Program-made: the position numbers and the translations under genes
Origin: Galbula dea
Taxonomy: Eukaryota; Chordata; Aves; Piciformes; Galbulidae
Direction of reading: 5' to 3'
Assembly: GCA_013399015.1 (NCBI GenBank)
Contig: VWZX01010081.1
Location: 2,152,736-2,216,735, forward strand
Length of the DNA stretch: 64,000 nucleotides
Shown: positions 11,301-21,760 of the stretch, piece after piece
Layout: each line of letters starts with the position of its first letter
Numbering within the stretch: position 1 is the stretch's first letter
Notes under the pieces: generated by a model
What the model saw: only the letters and a program-made list of their open reading frames with translations
Told to the model about the DNA's origin: nothing
Database searches by the model: none

Positions 11301-13729
11301 TATTGTGCCAGGCAAGTGTGTAATGGTGTATGAACAAAGCAGGAGTGTGGCTTATGCAAACTAAGGATTTCTCCCTGATCTCTGTGGCACCCTCCATTGC
11401 CACCTGGATAGGGCTTTGCATCCTCCACAGCAGCTCTGGCAATCACTGGCTGCATTTGAGCTGGGGTTGGGAAAGGTTTTACATATATACAGAGTCTGCT
11501 TCCACTTCAGGAATCAGGAATCCTTTGCCAACAGAGCTCAAGTGCTCAATTCAGTGTTTTGAAGTTCAGGTTGTAAATCCTCTGCTGGTAACTGTTGTGG
11601 GATGTGGTGTTTTTTGGGGGGGTTTTGGGGGTGATTGTTTGGGGTTTTTTGGTTTTGTTGTTGTTGGGTTTTTTTTAGTTTCTGGTATGTTTGTTGATTT
11701 TTTTGTGTGTGTGTGTTTTCCTTATTTTTCCCTCTCTCCTCCAGAGGGATTTTTGCACAAGGCTGTTCTAGCAGGGATGGTCTGAGGCTCATTGTGAAGT
11801 GCAGCTAATTCTGGCATCCTGTAAATCCAAAAGCACCCACCCACTTCAGTTTCATGTTAATGTGCTAAGGTCAAAATTGGCTTTCTGTTTTGAGAAGCAT
11901 TTCTTCTTTGTTAATATCTACAAATTAAAATCTACAGGAAGAAACCAGGCATTTTTAATCCTGATATGTGGATATTTCAGCTTATTTTCTGCTGAAAACT
12001 TCTGAAGACAGAAGTATCAAATGATGGTTTAACATTCTGGTGTATGCCAGCTGGTTTGGAGAGCAGTGTCTGGAGGTGGATTTGCTTCCTTCTGGCCACA
12101 GTGCTGTGAAGAGACTGGTCAGCACATTTCCTAGTGGTGTTTTTAGCTCTCTGCTTACTCTTGTTGCAGGATTGTTTCCCTTTATTAATTAAGTCCCTTC
12201 AGTTTCCAAACTGTCTTTTGAGGTTGGAATCTGATATCCATTGGACATTTCTGAACAGGAGCTTTTTCATGTTGCTGACTCAGTTGGCCTTATTCCCCCA
12301 CTATTGTTGTATCATATTTACTTGGTGTGCATCTATTTAGAACTCCTACTCCCTCAGGGCACACATAATCACAAATCTAAGCCCTCAGTTTTAGCTCACT
12401 ACTTTCTTATTCTTGCAGTTTGATATGCAGTATAAATGACACTGTTTCTTGAGCACTGATGTACAGTTTAAAACCAAGAAATACCCCCTTTTGCTGAAGG
12501 CTAATAGTCTGTTCATTTTGTGCTGTAATGTCACCTGTTACTTCTGTGGAGAAATTGGCTTCTGAGGAGGTGATTCTGTGATCTTTGCTATGCTGTGCAA
12601 ACTCTTGCAAAGTGATGTCATTTAAGTTGTTTCATTGTCTTTTGGCAAATGCCAGTCACAGCCTTAACTGTCTGCCTTTCTCTGGATTTAGCCTGATTGT
12701 CAGAGTATCTCTGCATGCCAGGGCAACCACTCACCCCAGGGTGATGCTTTGAGTGGTGGAAACATGGTAAAAACAGAGTCTAGCTCTGGAGGAGTTGGTG
12801 CTAGTGCTGTGTGGACCTCTGCTCAAGTGGAGATGACCTTGAGGTGAAGGGGAACTGTATTCCTTGGCTACATCCTCAGGTATAAGGCTGGGAGTGCACA
12901 GGCTTTGCCCTTATACTCAGCATAGTTTGATTTAATGTTGTTAAACTCCAACCTGTTAATCAGTGCTGCCCATCCATGTGATTTGTAGCCCTTAAAGTTG
13001 GGGCATTTATGAGGAGTGTAGTTCCTTGTTTCAATCTTGCACAATGTTGAACCTCTTCTATTTTCCTATTGTACTTTGTAAGACAGAAGAAATATAGCTC
13101 ACTTGTTTTCATGTTGAAGTGAAATGCAGAAGTCTTTTGAGTTTCAGGTTGTTCTTCAAATGTGAGTCAACTGTAGAAACCTTTTGCTGTTTTAACAGAA
13201 TTTTCACCCCAGATTTTAAGAGACAGTGTAGCCTGTAATGGGCTCTCTTTCAGTCATACCATTAAAAAAAAGAAGTTGTACAAATCCATATGTTATTTGT
13301 TTAATAATCCAGCCATGAAGGATCTGAGGAAAAGCTGGTTAGATATGGTCAGAAATATGTGACCAGTATATTGCAGTATGAGCCCTGGCATAATCACTTT
13401 CTGTTCTTTCAATATCCAGATTTTCATGTGCTAAGAGCTCTCTGGAAAGTTCCAGGAATTCAGAGAAGAAAAAATGTTTAAGCCCCATCCTTTAATATGG
13501 ATTTTTGCCTTCAATCTGTGAAGCTTATTTTAACATGACTAGAAAATAAGAAATGTAAATTGATGCAGTAAAATAACCTTTGCTTGGTTTTAAAATGCAA
13601 AGTGGTAAAAGAACATAGATCTATCTAGAAGGGAAGTTTTAAACATAAAAATGTATGATATTTTATTATTTGTAGGCTTGTCACTATTCAGTACTAGAGG
13701 GAAAAGGTCTGGTGATTTTTTTTTGCTTT
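8371..13729. other. non-coding stretch with a G/T-rich block
   Basis: No gene or repeat family was recognised. It contains a run of 9 T (8708-8716), an 8-bp-stem perfect hairpin 'agagccttggaaggctct' (8931-8948), and the G/T-rich block at 11590-11720 described separately. The 151-codon open frame at 11330-11785 runs through that G/T block and reads mostly as Gly, Phe, Val and Leu from low-complexity DNA, so I do not treat it as a gene. The acceptor-like 'cttactcttgttgcag' ending at 12170 leads into an open frame of about 57 codons with no recognisable domain. Confidence 0.5.
11590..11720 (+). repeat. G/T-rich low-complexity block, possible G-quadruplex
   Basis: The plus strand carries G runs of 7 (11616-11622), 5 (11627-11631), 4 (11641-11644) and 3 (11666-11668) separated by T-rich loops, followed by a short (TG)n run near 11704-11717. 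The spacing is close to, but looser than, the usual four-run quadruplex rule because some loops exceed 7 bases. No gene was seen. Confidence 0.6.
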
Positions 13730-13930
13730 AAGGAAAAGATTTCTTCACTGAAGGAGTTGTTAAGCATTGGCCCAGGCTGCCCAGGGTAGTGGTGGAGTCA
13801 CCATCCCTGGAGGGGTTTAAAAAGCATCTAGATGAGGTAGGGACATGGTATAGTGGCTGATGGTGATAGGCTGACACTTGGACTTGATCTTAGAGTTCTC
13901 TTCCAACCTTGATAATTCTGTAGTTCTTTG
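13730..13930 (+). mobile_element. CR1 LINE 3' fragment
   Basis: The last 200 bp of a CR1: 'tttcttcactgaaggagttg', 'caggctgcccagggtagtgg', 'tcaccatccctggaggggtt', then 'ggacatggtatagtggctga' and a degenerate tail 'cttggacttgatcttagag' with only one eroded octamer. The divergence suggests an old copy. Same tail type as the CR1 at 7732-8370. Confidence 0.92.
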
Positions 13931-15149
13931 ATACTGTGAAGTTAAAGAATATCATCAGCTTTTGTGATGAGTAGTGGTCTAATCAATTTATCAGCACTTG
14001 ATAAAGATGTTTTGGAGAAGATCTACATATGTGAACATCTCATATTAAAGCATAGCTCTATAACCTCTGTGGAGTTCTCTCTGTTAAGAGATGTCACAGG
14101 TATCACATGGTAGATGTGTTACTTTGCATCATGTGATAGACCAGTTATTTTGCAAGTAAGTCACAATCATTTAATTGTTTGACCAGATTCAATATTTGGG
14201 GATTTTAGAAAAGAGAAACTTTGCCCACAGCCTGAGTCTGCAGCACAACAACCAAGAGAGCACTGAAGTCTGTGAACCAACATGGAGTGAAAATATGCAC
14301 TTGGCTAAGAAAATAGGGACTGGTACAAGTGTGCCTTACTCCTATACTGTTGCTGGAAACTGTACAACTGTTTGGGTATTTTCATTTCAAATTTAATAAA
14401 CAGAATTAGTAGAATATTTGGCCAACACTTTTCCAGTAAGTGGTTTTATTTCACACCTCAAATGAAAAGGTTAGAGTAATGGTTGCCTTATAAAGTGGTC
14501 TATAAAACCATATTCCAAGTGTTCTAAACACATAGAGGATGAGAACAAAGTATATTAAATAGCAGAAGTAGTGGACAGAAATTGAGGCTATGGTGACTTC
14601 ATGTTTGGCAGGTGTCTCTCCCATCTATATTTATAGGTTTACATAAATGTGTTTGTCTGGGTTTCAAAACTGGGTTGATTTTTGCATCAGCAGTTTGTTA
14701 GCTGGTGGCTTTGCAGCAGCTGCCAAGCTTCTGTCATGCTGGCAACAGGATGATATGATAATTAAACTATTGATCATGCTAGGAATTGAGTCACAATTTT
14801 GTGAACTTCATTTGCTAATATTCCAGTCAATGTGTTTCCTCTCTTGTAATAGCTATGTACTTCAAGATTCATGTGACAGTTTTGGGGATACAGGGTTGCT
14901 AAAACAGTCAGCTGAGAAGCACCACTTTAATGAGGTGGATGGAAAAACAGTTGTAGTTTGTAAGAGGTAAGTAGTAAATTAATCTGCTTATTAACTTGGA
15001 CAACTCCATACTCTGTAAGGTAAAATGTACTTCACAACAGGAGGTGGCCTGTGTGATCTATTGAGCAAAATAGATCAAAAGAGTTGAAAAACCTGCATTT
15101 CATGATGCATGGTTGGTTGGCATGGTGTAGAGGTTGAGGACAAGGAGCA
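13931..15149. other. non-coding stretch, nothing recognised
   Basis: No repeat, RNA gene or exon was identified. An open frame of about 107 codons at 14647-14970 has no known domain and its length is unremarkable for the composition. Confidence 0.5.
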
Positions 15150-15213
15150 TTTAATGCCCAGGAGCTGGGCATCCTTGTGGGTCCCTTCCAACTCAGGAAA
15201 TTCTGTGATTCTT
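15150..15213 (+). mobile_element. CR1 LINE, 3'-terminal scrap
   Basis: About 64 bp of CR1 tail: 'ccttgtgggtcccttccaac' then 'tcaggaaattctgtgattct'. Only the extreme 3' end is left, so the copy was severely 5'-truncated. Same tail type as 2272-2594. Another CR1 in the same direction starts about 210 bp further on. Confidence 0.85.
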
Positions 15214-15423
15214 TATTAATGGTTAATGATTATGATTTAATGATAGTGGTTATTATTGGTGCCCATAAACTGCTAATGAAGCAGGAGGCACACTCCAGCT
15301 TTCCTAAGCTTCTTAGAAAGTCTTTCATTTCCAAGATAGCAAATACAGATGCATGCTTTTCTTTCAGTGATCACAGCAGCATAACATTATTAAAAGAAGC
15401 TGTTGCAGTGTTTGTGGTGACTG

Positions 15424-15734
15424 GTGTGGGGGTCAGGAGGATGGGGCCAGGCTTTTTTCAGTGGTGCCCAGTGACAGGACAAGAGGGAACAGGCACAAAC
15501 TGGAACATAGGAAGCTCCATCTAAATGTAAGGAGGAACTTCCTCCCTTTGAGAGTGGTGGAGCAGTGGAACAGGCTGCTGCTCCAGGGAGATGGTGGAGT
15601 CTCCGTCTCTGGAGACATTCCAAACCTGCCTGGATGCCATCCTGTGCAGTTTGCTCTAGGAGAACCTGCTCTGCCAGGGGGGGTTGGACTAGATGATCTC
15701 CAGAGGTCCCTTCCAAACCCCTGAGATTCTGTGA
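15424..15734 (+). mobile_element. CR1 LINE, 5'-truncated
   Basis: CR1 in forward orientation. Visible landmarks are 'gtgcccagtgacaggacaag' (SDRTR), 'ctaaatgtaaggaggaactt', 'gtggaacaggctgctgctcc', 'ggagtctccgtctctggag', then 'gttggactagatgatctcca' and 'ccttccaaacccctgagatt' before the terminal ATTCTGTG. The ORF2 C-terminus reads NRLLLQGDGGV and is frameshifted relative to family members. Open frames of 148 and 159 codons on the opposite strand are antisense shadows of this element. Confidence 0.94.
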
Positions 15735-17369
15735 CCTGCAGGCAAACTGATTCAGAAAGATACAAGACTGATGCCGTAGTGATCTGCCAAAAAGGGGAAG
15801 GCTGTGAAGATGAGGTCTCCTTTTGAAAGACTGCACAAGAAAAGTATGTGACAGATTTGACCTTAGGAAGGGAAGAGGAGGCTGGTGTCCTTTTAATCTG
15901 ATTGTGGGACACTGTGTGTTTGTGTGAGGATTAGAAGTGTTAGAGCAGTGTTGTGCAGAGCATACTGAGTGGACTTACTGGTGCAGTTGTGTATTTACCT
16001 TCTTACACATGACAGCCAAGTACTTCTTCCCTCAGCATACTGGGTTGAGACAGTAGTGTACTTACAGGTGTGTCTCTCAGGTAGACAGAATCTGTGAAAA
16101 CTTGCTTTCTTCCTGAAATAGGAAGATCAGTTATTTATGGCATTGTTCAGTGAGCATAACATAACTGAGCTTTCTTTGAAGGCTTTTCTAAAACCTTAGA
16201 TATTTTCCATGTAAAATAGTGTTGCTGTTTGTTTACCTTTTTAATTGTATTTTTCCCACTAAACCTCTAGAGTGACTTTTCCTCCTTTCTTCCATAAAGT
16301 ATCACAAAGTTGAAGACTTAATCTACAAATCCCTTTGTCATGTCCTAGAATAAAAAAAGATGAGCAGAAGGTAGTTAATGCCAATTATCCCAGCACACTT
16401 GGCAAGCCTGGAAGGTGTTAGGTTAGGTAAATTGGCAACAACTTATTCTCCATTTTTTTTATCTGGCAAGACAGAACTAAACCCAAATGAAGCATAGAAC
16501 CTTCTTGCTTCAGGAAGATACTGGAGGGCTTACTACTGTATTTATTTTATTTAACTGTTAAAGAGAACTTAGGACACTGTGCTGCTATTAAAAATTATCC
16601 TCTATCCAGTGCCTTTATTTCACAAGTATAATTTGCCTTTCAAACTGAATTTTTTTTTTAACTGTATCTGTCAGGAAATTATTACATCTACCTGGTCATT
16701 TCAACCACTTACAGTACATGCTAAATACACTCCATAAGCATTTCATTTAGCATTAATAGGGTAATTATTGTATGTGAAATACTGATTTATGATAAAAGAC
16801 ACATTTACTAGGCTCTGACAGTTGTTCAATTCATTACTCATGTTAGATAGCAATTAAACTTTACAAGGTTATTTTAAATTGATCAGTACAGGATTTCTGT
16901 AACAGTAGTTACTCCTAATACAGGTGCAGTGATACATCATCTACAGCTAGTGCCATGTTAACCAAACATTAATTTTAACTCATGTCTAGACATTCAGCTG
17001 GTGTTTAAAAGCTGCTAATTATAGCTACTCATTGTTTACACTCCTTTGTAGCATAGAAGGCAGAATATTGTTATTAGGTATAATAGGTATTTTGGCCAAG
17101 AATGATTGTGAACTAAATTCTGTTGAAACCAGTGACATGGTGCTTTTAGATCTCTTAATTGTGTAGCAAATTGCACACAGAAGCTCTGGAATGGAAAATA
17201 AAGAGAAATTTTGTTTCTCTGACCAACAGTTAGACAGACATGAAGCCTGCTGCTCCTCCTGAAAGGCACTTTGAGCATTTCCAGCTGTAGTCTCCTGTTT
17301 CCTTAATCCCCTGTGCTTTTTTGGAGGAGCCTTGGGGAGTTCCTGTGTTGTTCTAAAATTCCTATTAAA

Positions 17370-17757
17370 TCATGTATAAAGTTGTTGTCTGTCCCAGGAG
17401 CTGTCAGAGAAAGTGAGCACTAAGTTTCCTTTTAGGAATAAGGGAGTGTTAGTCAAGAAGCTGACCTCTGTGTCCATCACTGCCTTTGAAGAGTGCAAGT
17501 TCTCAGCATTCCTGTAGAGAAGAGTCATTCTGCACTGGCAGAGGGATATTGAGCTCAGACAAGGGAAGCAAATGAGCAATTGTGTAGCCTGGATGAGACT
17601 CCTGAGCTGCCTCTCTAGCTTCTGCCAAGACTTCATGTCAGCGAGCTCCCTGCTGCTGTGGAACACCTCGAAGGCAATGGGCAGCTCCAGGCTCCCGATC
17701 GCCACCGACAGCCCCAGCAAATTCTTGCTCTTCCAACCAACACTGACAATAGCTGTT
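17370..17757 (-). pseudogene. unidentified coding-like patch (possible exon or retrocopy relic)
   Basis: On the minus strand the part from about 17757 down to 17580 is GC-rich with at least five CpG in about 90 bp, unlike its AT-rich, CpG-poor surroundings. One frame is open and has G/C-ending codons typical of genes; it includes GLSVAIGSLELPIAFEVF, then HSSRELADMKSWQKLERQL and RSLIQATQ. It stays open to a stop near 17370, although the last part (after about 17570) has ordinary AT-rich codons. There is no ATG before Met in ELADMKSW, and the minus-strand sequence upstream of 17760 is purine-rich, giving no good acceptor. I do not recognise the protein. It could be an exon, a fragment of a processed pseudogene, or an unrelated CpG-rich insertion. 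Confidence 0.22.
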
Positions 17758-17865
17758 CCTGAGTAGCTGGGGAGCCAAATAATGAAACTCTTTCCCTTTT
17801 GGCTTATTACTTGCTATTTTTTTTCTTTCATGTGCATAGTAGCTGTTAAATTCCACTGCTGCATA

Positions 17866-18050
17866 CCTATTTTTTTCCCCTTTTCCTCCAGAAAAGAAAA
17901 GGGAGGTATAAAAAGAACAGGATGCTGAAATGGGAAGATACTTCAGAGACTAGAAAAGAGAAAAAAGGAGCCTGGCTTTGGGAGAGAGTTGAAAGAAATA
18001 AAATTCTTCAGCCCAGCATTAAGTTAAGGGCTGTGAATTCAGAAAACTGA
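17866..18050 (+). other. strong splice-acceptor-like tract with 52-codon open frame
   Basis: A long pyrimidine tract 'tatttttttccccttttcct' followed by CCAG (AG at 17890-17891) is an excellent acceptor match. From 17892 one frame is open for 52 codons to TGA at 18048-18050; the peptide starts KRKGRYKKNRMLKWEDTSET, is Lys/Glu/Arg-rich and ends LRAVNSEN. The purine-rich composition resembles an exonic splicing enhancer but also arises in simple A/G-rich DNA. No known domain. A TATA-like 'gtataaaaag' lies just inside the frame. If real it would be a last coding exon on the plus strand; evidence from transcripts is absent. Confidence 0.2.
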
Positions 18051-18811
18051 TGTTTCCAAGGCTTTTAAATCTGTTTTCTACCAAATATGCCTTCCTTCTA
18101 CCAAGAGAATTGCTTTTTGTTAGAGAGAAAAAGCACAAGCAGGATTGCAGTATTTAGTTGAGGAACCAAAACTATATTTTTGTGGGAAATGGCATGGATA
18201 ACCTTTAGTTAGCTGGCAGGAAATTACTTTTACATTCAGATTTTGAAGTTGATATTATGACTGATTAATAGCCATGGTATGAGGCTACATGTTGTTGAAG
18301 ACTTGTGGAAAAGAGTTAAGAAAATAATACCAGGTACTTAACTGGAATTGGCAGGGTTTTTAATATAATGGTTTGATTTGAAAGGGAGGGGAAACCATAC
18401 TTTTTGGGGGCAATAAATTGGAGGAAGGTGCTCACACATCAGCTCTAAGTATATAAAGAATAACAGCAAAGTGCAGCAATTCTGTAAGAAGTGAGTCTGT
18501 TAGAGCACCTTCGTGGAGCACCCAAATTAATTCTGTATGAGGAGGAGAAGGAGAGTGGCAATCATCAGAAAATTTGGATTTTATGGTCAATTCCTTTGGT
18601 CACAATGCATTTTCAGTTGTCCTATTAGAATAATTTAACAAAATAGATGTAACTTGATTCTTAAATATAGCACAAACTCTTCACAGCTGCTGGGATTGAC
18701 CCTTCACATTGCTGGGGTGTTTTAGTAGTATTTGCTATAACACTTGGTTGTTATAGATTAAAATGCAAACCCAAACCACTAAATGGTAAATCTGCATTTA
18801 ACTCAGTGCAG

Positions 18812-19191
18812 TAGTCCCACAGCATTCTCCTTGAGAAGCTGGCTGCTCGTGGCTTGGATGAGCACACCCTTGGCTGGATCAAAAACTGTTTGGATGGCCA
18901 GGTCCAGAGGGTCGTGCTCAATGGAGTCAAGTCTGGTTGGCGGCTGGTCACGAGTGGTGTCCCTCAGGGGTCAGTGTTGGGGCCTCTCCTGTTCAACATC
19001 TTTATTGATGACTTGGATGAGTGGGTAGAGTGCACCCTTAGGAAGTTTGCAGATGACACTAAGCTGGGTGGGAGTGTCGATCTGCTTGAGGGTAGGCAGG
19101 CTCTGCAGAGGGAACTAGATAGGCTGGATAGATGGGCAGAGACCAATGGGATGAGTTTTAATAAGGCTAAATGTAAAGTCCTGCATTTTGG
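18812..19191 (+). pseudogene. CR1 ORF2 fragment: reverse transcriptase palm region
   Basis: Open frame encoding the central part of the CR1 ORF2 reverse transcriptase, which copies element RNA at the nicked target site. Visible in order: HSILLEKLAARGL near 18815-18855, the GVPQGSVLGPLLFNIFIDDL motif (about 18956-19015), the catalytic FADDTKLGG motif (about 19046-19072, the YxDD-box equivalent), and the LDRLDRWAETNGMSFN thumb-side segment leading into CKVLHFG at the gap edge. No stop or frameshift is seen over about 126 codons. The endonuclease domain, ORF1 and the upstream part of the reverse transcriptase are missing through 5' truncation, so the copy cannot be autonomous. The frame happens to stay open across the N run, but that has no meaning. 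Confidence 0.93.
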
Positions 19192-19431
19192 NNNNNNNNN
19201 NNNNNNNNNNNNNNNNNNNNNNNNNNNNNNNNNNNNNNNNNNNNNNNNNNNNNNNNNNNNNNNNNNNNNNNNNNNNNNNNNNNNNNNNNNNNNNNNNNNN
19301 NNNNNNNNNNNNNNNNNNNNNNNNNNNNNNNNNNNNNNNNNNNNNNNNNNNNNNNNNNNNNNNNNNNNNNNNNNNNNNNNNNNNNNNNNNNNNNNNNNNN
19401 NNNNNNNNNNNNNNNNNNNNNNNNNNNNNNN
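19192..19431. other. assembly gap (240 N)
   Basis: Run of 240 undetermined bases inside a CR1 element. A gap within a high-copy repeat is a common assembly failure. The true length is unknown. Confidence 0.99.
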
Positions 19432-19604
19432 GAATAGGCTGCCCAGGGAGGTGGTGGAGTTACCATCCCTGGAGGTTTTTAAGAAGAGGATAGATGTGTT
19501 TCTTCAGGGGATGATTTAGGGGTAAGAGTAGTGTAGGGCTATCGGTTGGACTAGATGATCTTGAGGCAACTTTCCAACCCTAATGATTCTGTGTGATTCT
19601 GTGT

Positions 19605-21760
19605 GTGTCTTGCAATGACACTTAGAGTGAAAACGGTTACAAATTCAAAGCACTTGAAGGCTTGGAGGAGTTTTAGGTGATTGTTTTCTTGATGCTATGA
19701 AACACTGTATGCCCATTGTTGAGTGTGCTGTGTTATCCTAACTTTCTTAGAAATTACTTGTCTTTCAACATTCTTGAGGATTAAAAAACCCTTTTTGTCA
19801 AAGGCAGATGGTTTCTTACAATTTTATGTATTAAAAACCTCCATGGAAAAAAATGACTGTAGTGAAGAAATCGAATCTCTAGCTCTGATTTATGCAACAT
19901 ATAAAATGGATCCATTCTTTTTAACTTCCAATTAAATAGATTCTCATTCATTGTTACACTGTTCCATGGAGGAAAAAATTGAAATCATCTGGAAAAAGAA
20001 GTAAACCTTCTATAAAAGAGAGACTGCTTCTTGCTCTTAGAATTGGCAAGGTGGATTTTATAGAACAGCCAGTGAGTGACTGAAACATCCATTCAGAGAT
20101 TGAAACTCCTCTCTAGTTTTGAAGTGTCACTGGCTTCCCAATCACTTCTGCTTTAATTTTCTTGTGATTCCAGAAAGAAATGAAAATAAAAATGTATCAC
20201 AAGAAAAACACTGAATCATTTTAGTTTTTTTCTCTTTGCAAACAGACAACATAAATCACTTCTGCTAATAAAAAGCTGACAGTTGGTTTCTGCTTTACTT
20301 TTTTGTCTGTTTTGAATACTTCATGCAGAAAAATGCTTAATGTTACTCAAAAGTAAAAATACAGGACAGTCCTGATACAGCAGGATGAAACATCTCAGGT
20401 TTGGGGAGTTTTGGGGGGTCCTGCCCCACCCTTGAACTTGTGCATCATATTCTACCTGATGTTAACTCCAGGCTGTGATTTGTTCTTTTTGTTCAAATAT
20501 TTATTTCTGTCTGAAACTGCTTTTAGTTATCAAACTAAAACTTATTCCCATCATTATTCCTGTATCAGGAATATACTCCTTGGAATATCAAACACTCAGG
20601 GAATTTATGCTGCTTCAGTTTGTGACATGGGGCAGGCACCTATTTCCAAAAACTAAACCTGGGTGCAGGTGATTAGCATCCTGAGCCCATGTGCAGCTAT
20701 GGGAGTAGGTATTAATCTAAAGCTAAAACTAATTGTGATTTGATAAACTGAAATGAAAAAAACAAAGATGAGAAACCAGAGTAAAACAGGACAGATCTCT
20801 GCTTCTGGTTTGGTGTCTTTTTTTTTTCAGTACTTTGAGTAACTGTACACATATGGCATTTTTCAGTGGAATTAAAAGCAGCATTTCCTCCCCTATTTTC
20901 ATATTTTTAGCTTTCAAATTTTAGCTCATTTATCTGTGGAACTTTCTAACATAATATACTAGGATGAATTTTTGTAGCCATAGTCTATTTGATTGCACAG
21001 GTACTTTTGGAGTAATCAGACTCTAAAAAATGAAGCATTTGTAAAATTAAAAAAGGTATGATTCTGATTTTCCTATTAGCCAATTTTCATTTGACAAAGC
21101 AGAGGGAAATTAAATGCCCCAAAATATGTCTTCTACAGAGTATTACTCCCACAGTGTTGTTTAATTTTGTCTGTATATATCCTACAGAAATTAGCTGTTT
21201 TCTTTCTTTCTTGTTTGTACATGAAGAATCTTATTAGCACATCAGTAATTTGCAATCTCAGTTCCCTTGAGGGACTGTATTTTTCCTGCACTCTTTATGC
21301 AGCTCTCCCAGGTGTCAGTGTTGAGAGTACAATTGAAGGAACCTTGGGTTTGCAAAGGAAATTCTCCTGTATCACTAAGGCTCTCCTTCTTTTTAGAGTG
21401 AAGAAATGCAAAAGCTAATGTCATTGAAAAGAAGGTTATTGCAAAAATTGCTTTCTCCCACAAACTGGTGTCCTGGCTCTAGGAGTAATAGCAGATTGAA
21501 ATGGGAAAAGTGGTTTTGCTTGCAGCTCTAGGCCATAATGGGTCATAGGATCTAAATGTTCTTAAGGGTCTGCATTCTGGAACTTTGCCTTCACATTTTT
21601 AGCACTTCTCTCTTTCTTATACTCTGTTACTAAGTTCCTTATTTCTGGTTATAAAAGGGGGAACAGGGAGACAGCATTACTGCCAGAGGATAGCTCTTTG
21701 CTTTTCCTCCTGCCAGAATTGTAACTTGAGCTGTTTCTCTGCTTCTAGTAGAGACTGTAG
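19605..21760. other. non-coding stretch, nothing recognised
   Basis: AT-rich sequence with no recognised repeat or gene. Short open frames (up to 83 codons) lack domains. A run of 10 T lies near 20819-20828. Confidence 0.5.

Larger units (their letters stand above)
15735..18810. other. non-coding stretch with possible exon relics
   Basis: Mostly AT-rich sequence without recognised repeats; 16620-17060 is particularly AT-rich. Two items inside deserve attention and are listed separately: a CpG-bearing, coding-like patch at about 17640-17760 (minus strand) and a strong acceptor with a 52-codon open frame at 17866-18050 (plus strand). Confidence 0.5.
18811..19604 (+). mobile_element. CR1 LINE with reverse transcriptase, interrupted by assembly gap
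   Basis: The best-preserved CR1 in the window. It starts at about 18811 (5' truncation inside the reverse transcriptase region), runs to a 240-bp N gap at 19192-19431, and resumes with 'ggctgcccagggaggtggtg' through the 3' tail 'gttggactagatgatcttga' and two terminal TGATTCTGTG repeats. The near-consensus coding sequence suggests it is among the younger copies. From copies elsewhere in this window, more sequence than 240 bp should lie between the two flanks, so the gap length is probably a placeholder or the element has an internal deletion. Confidence 0.96.

Noticed and set aside
11330..11785. 151-codon open frame
   Set aside because: Its second half is translated G/T low-complexity DNA and the first half has no recognisable domain.
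12153..12340. Acceptor at 12170 with a 57-codon open frame
   Set aside because: Acceptor is acceptable but the translation is T-rich hydrophobic text without a domain; indistinguishable from chance.
15390..15912. 148- and 159-codon minus-strand open frames
   Set aside because: They are antisense to the forward CR1 at 15424-15734; CR1 is GC-richer and often leaves antisense frames open.
18854..19519. A 221-codon intact reverse transcriptase gene
   Set aside because: The frame crosses 240 Ns, so continuity is unknown; the element lacks its 5' part and cannot be an intact ORF2.
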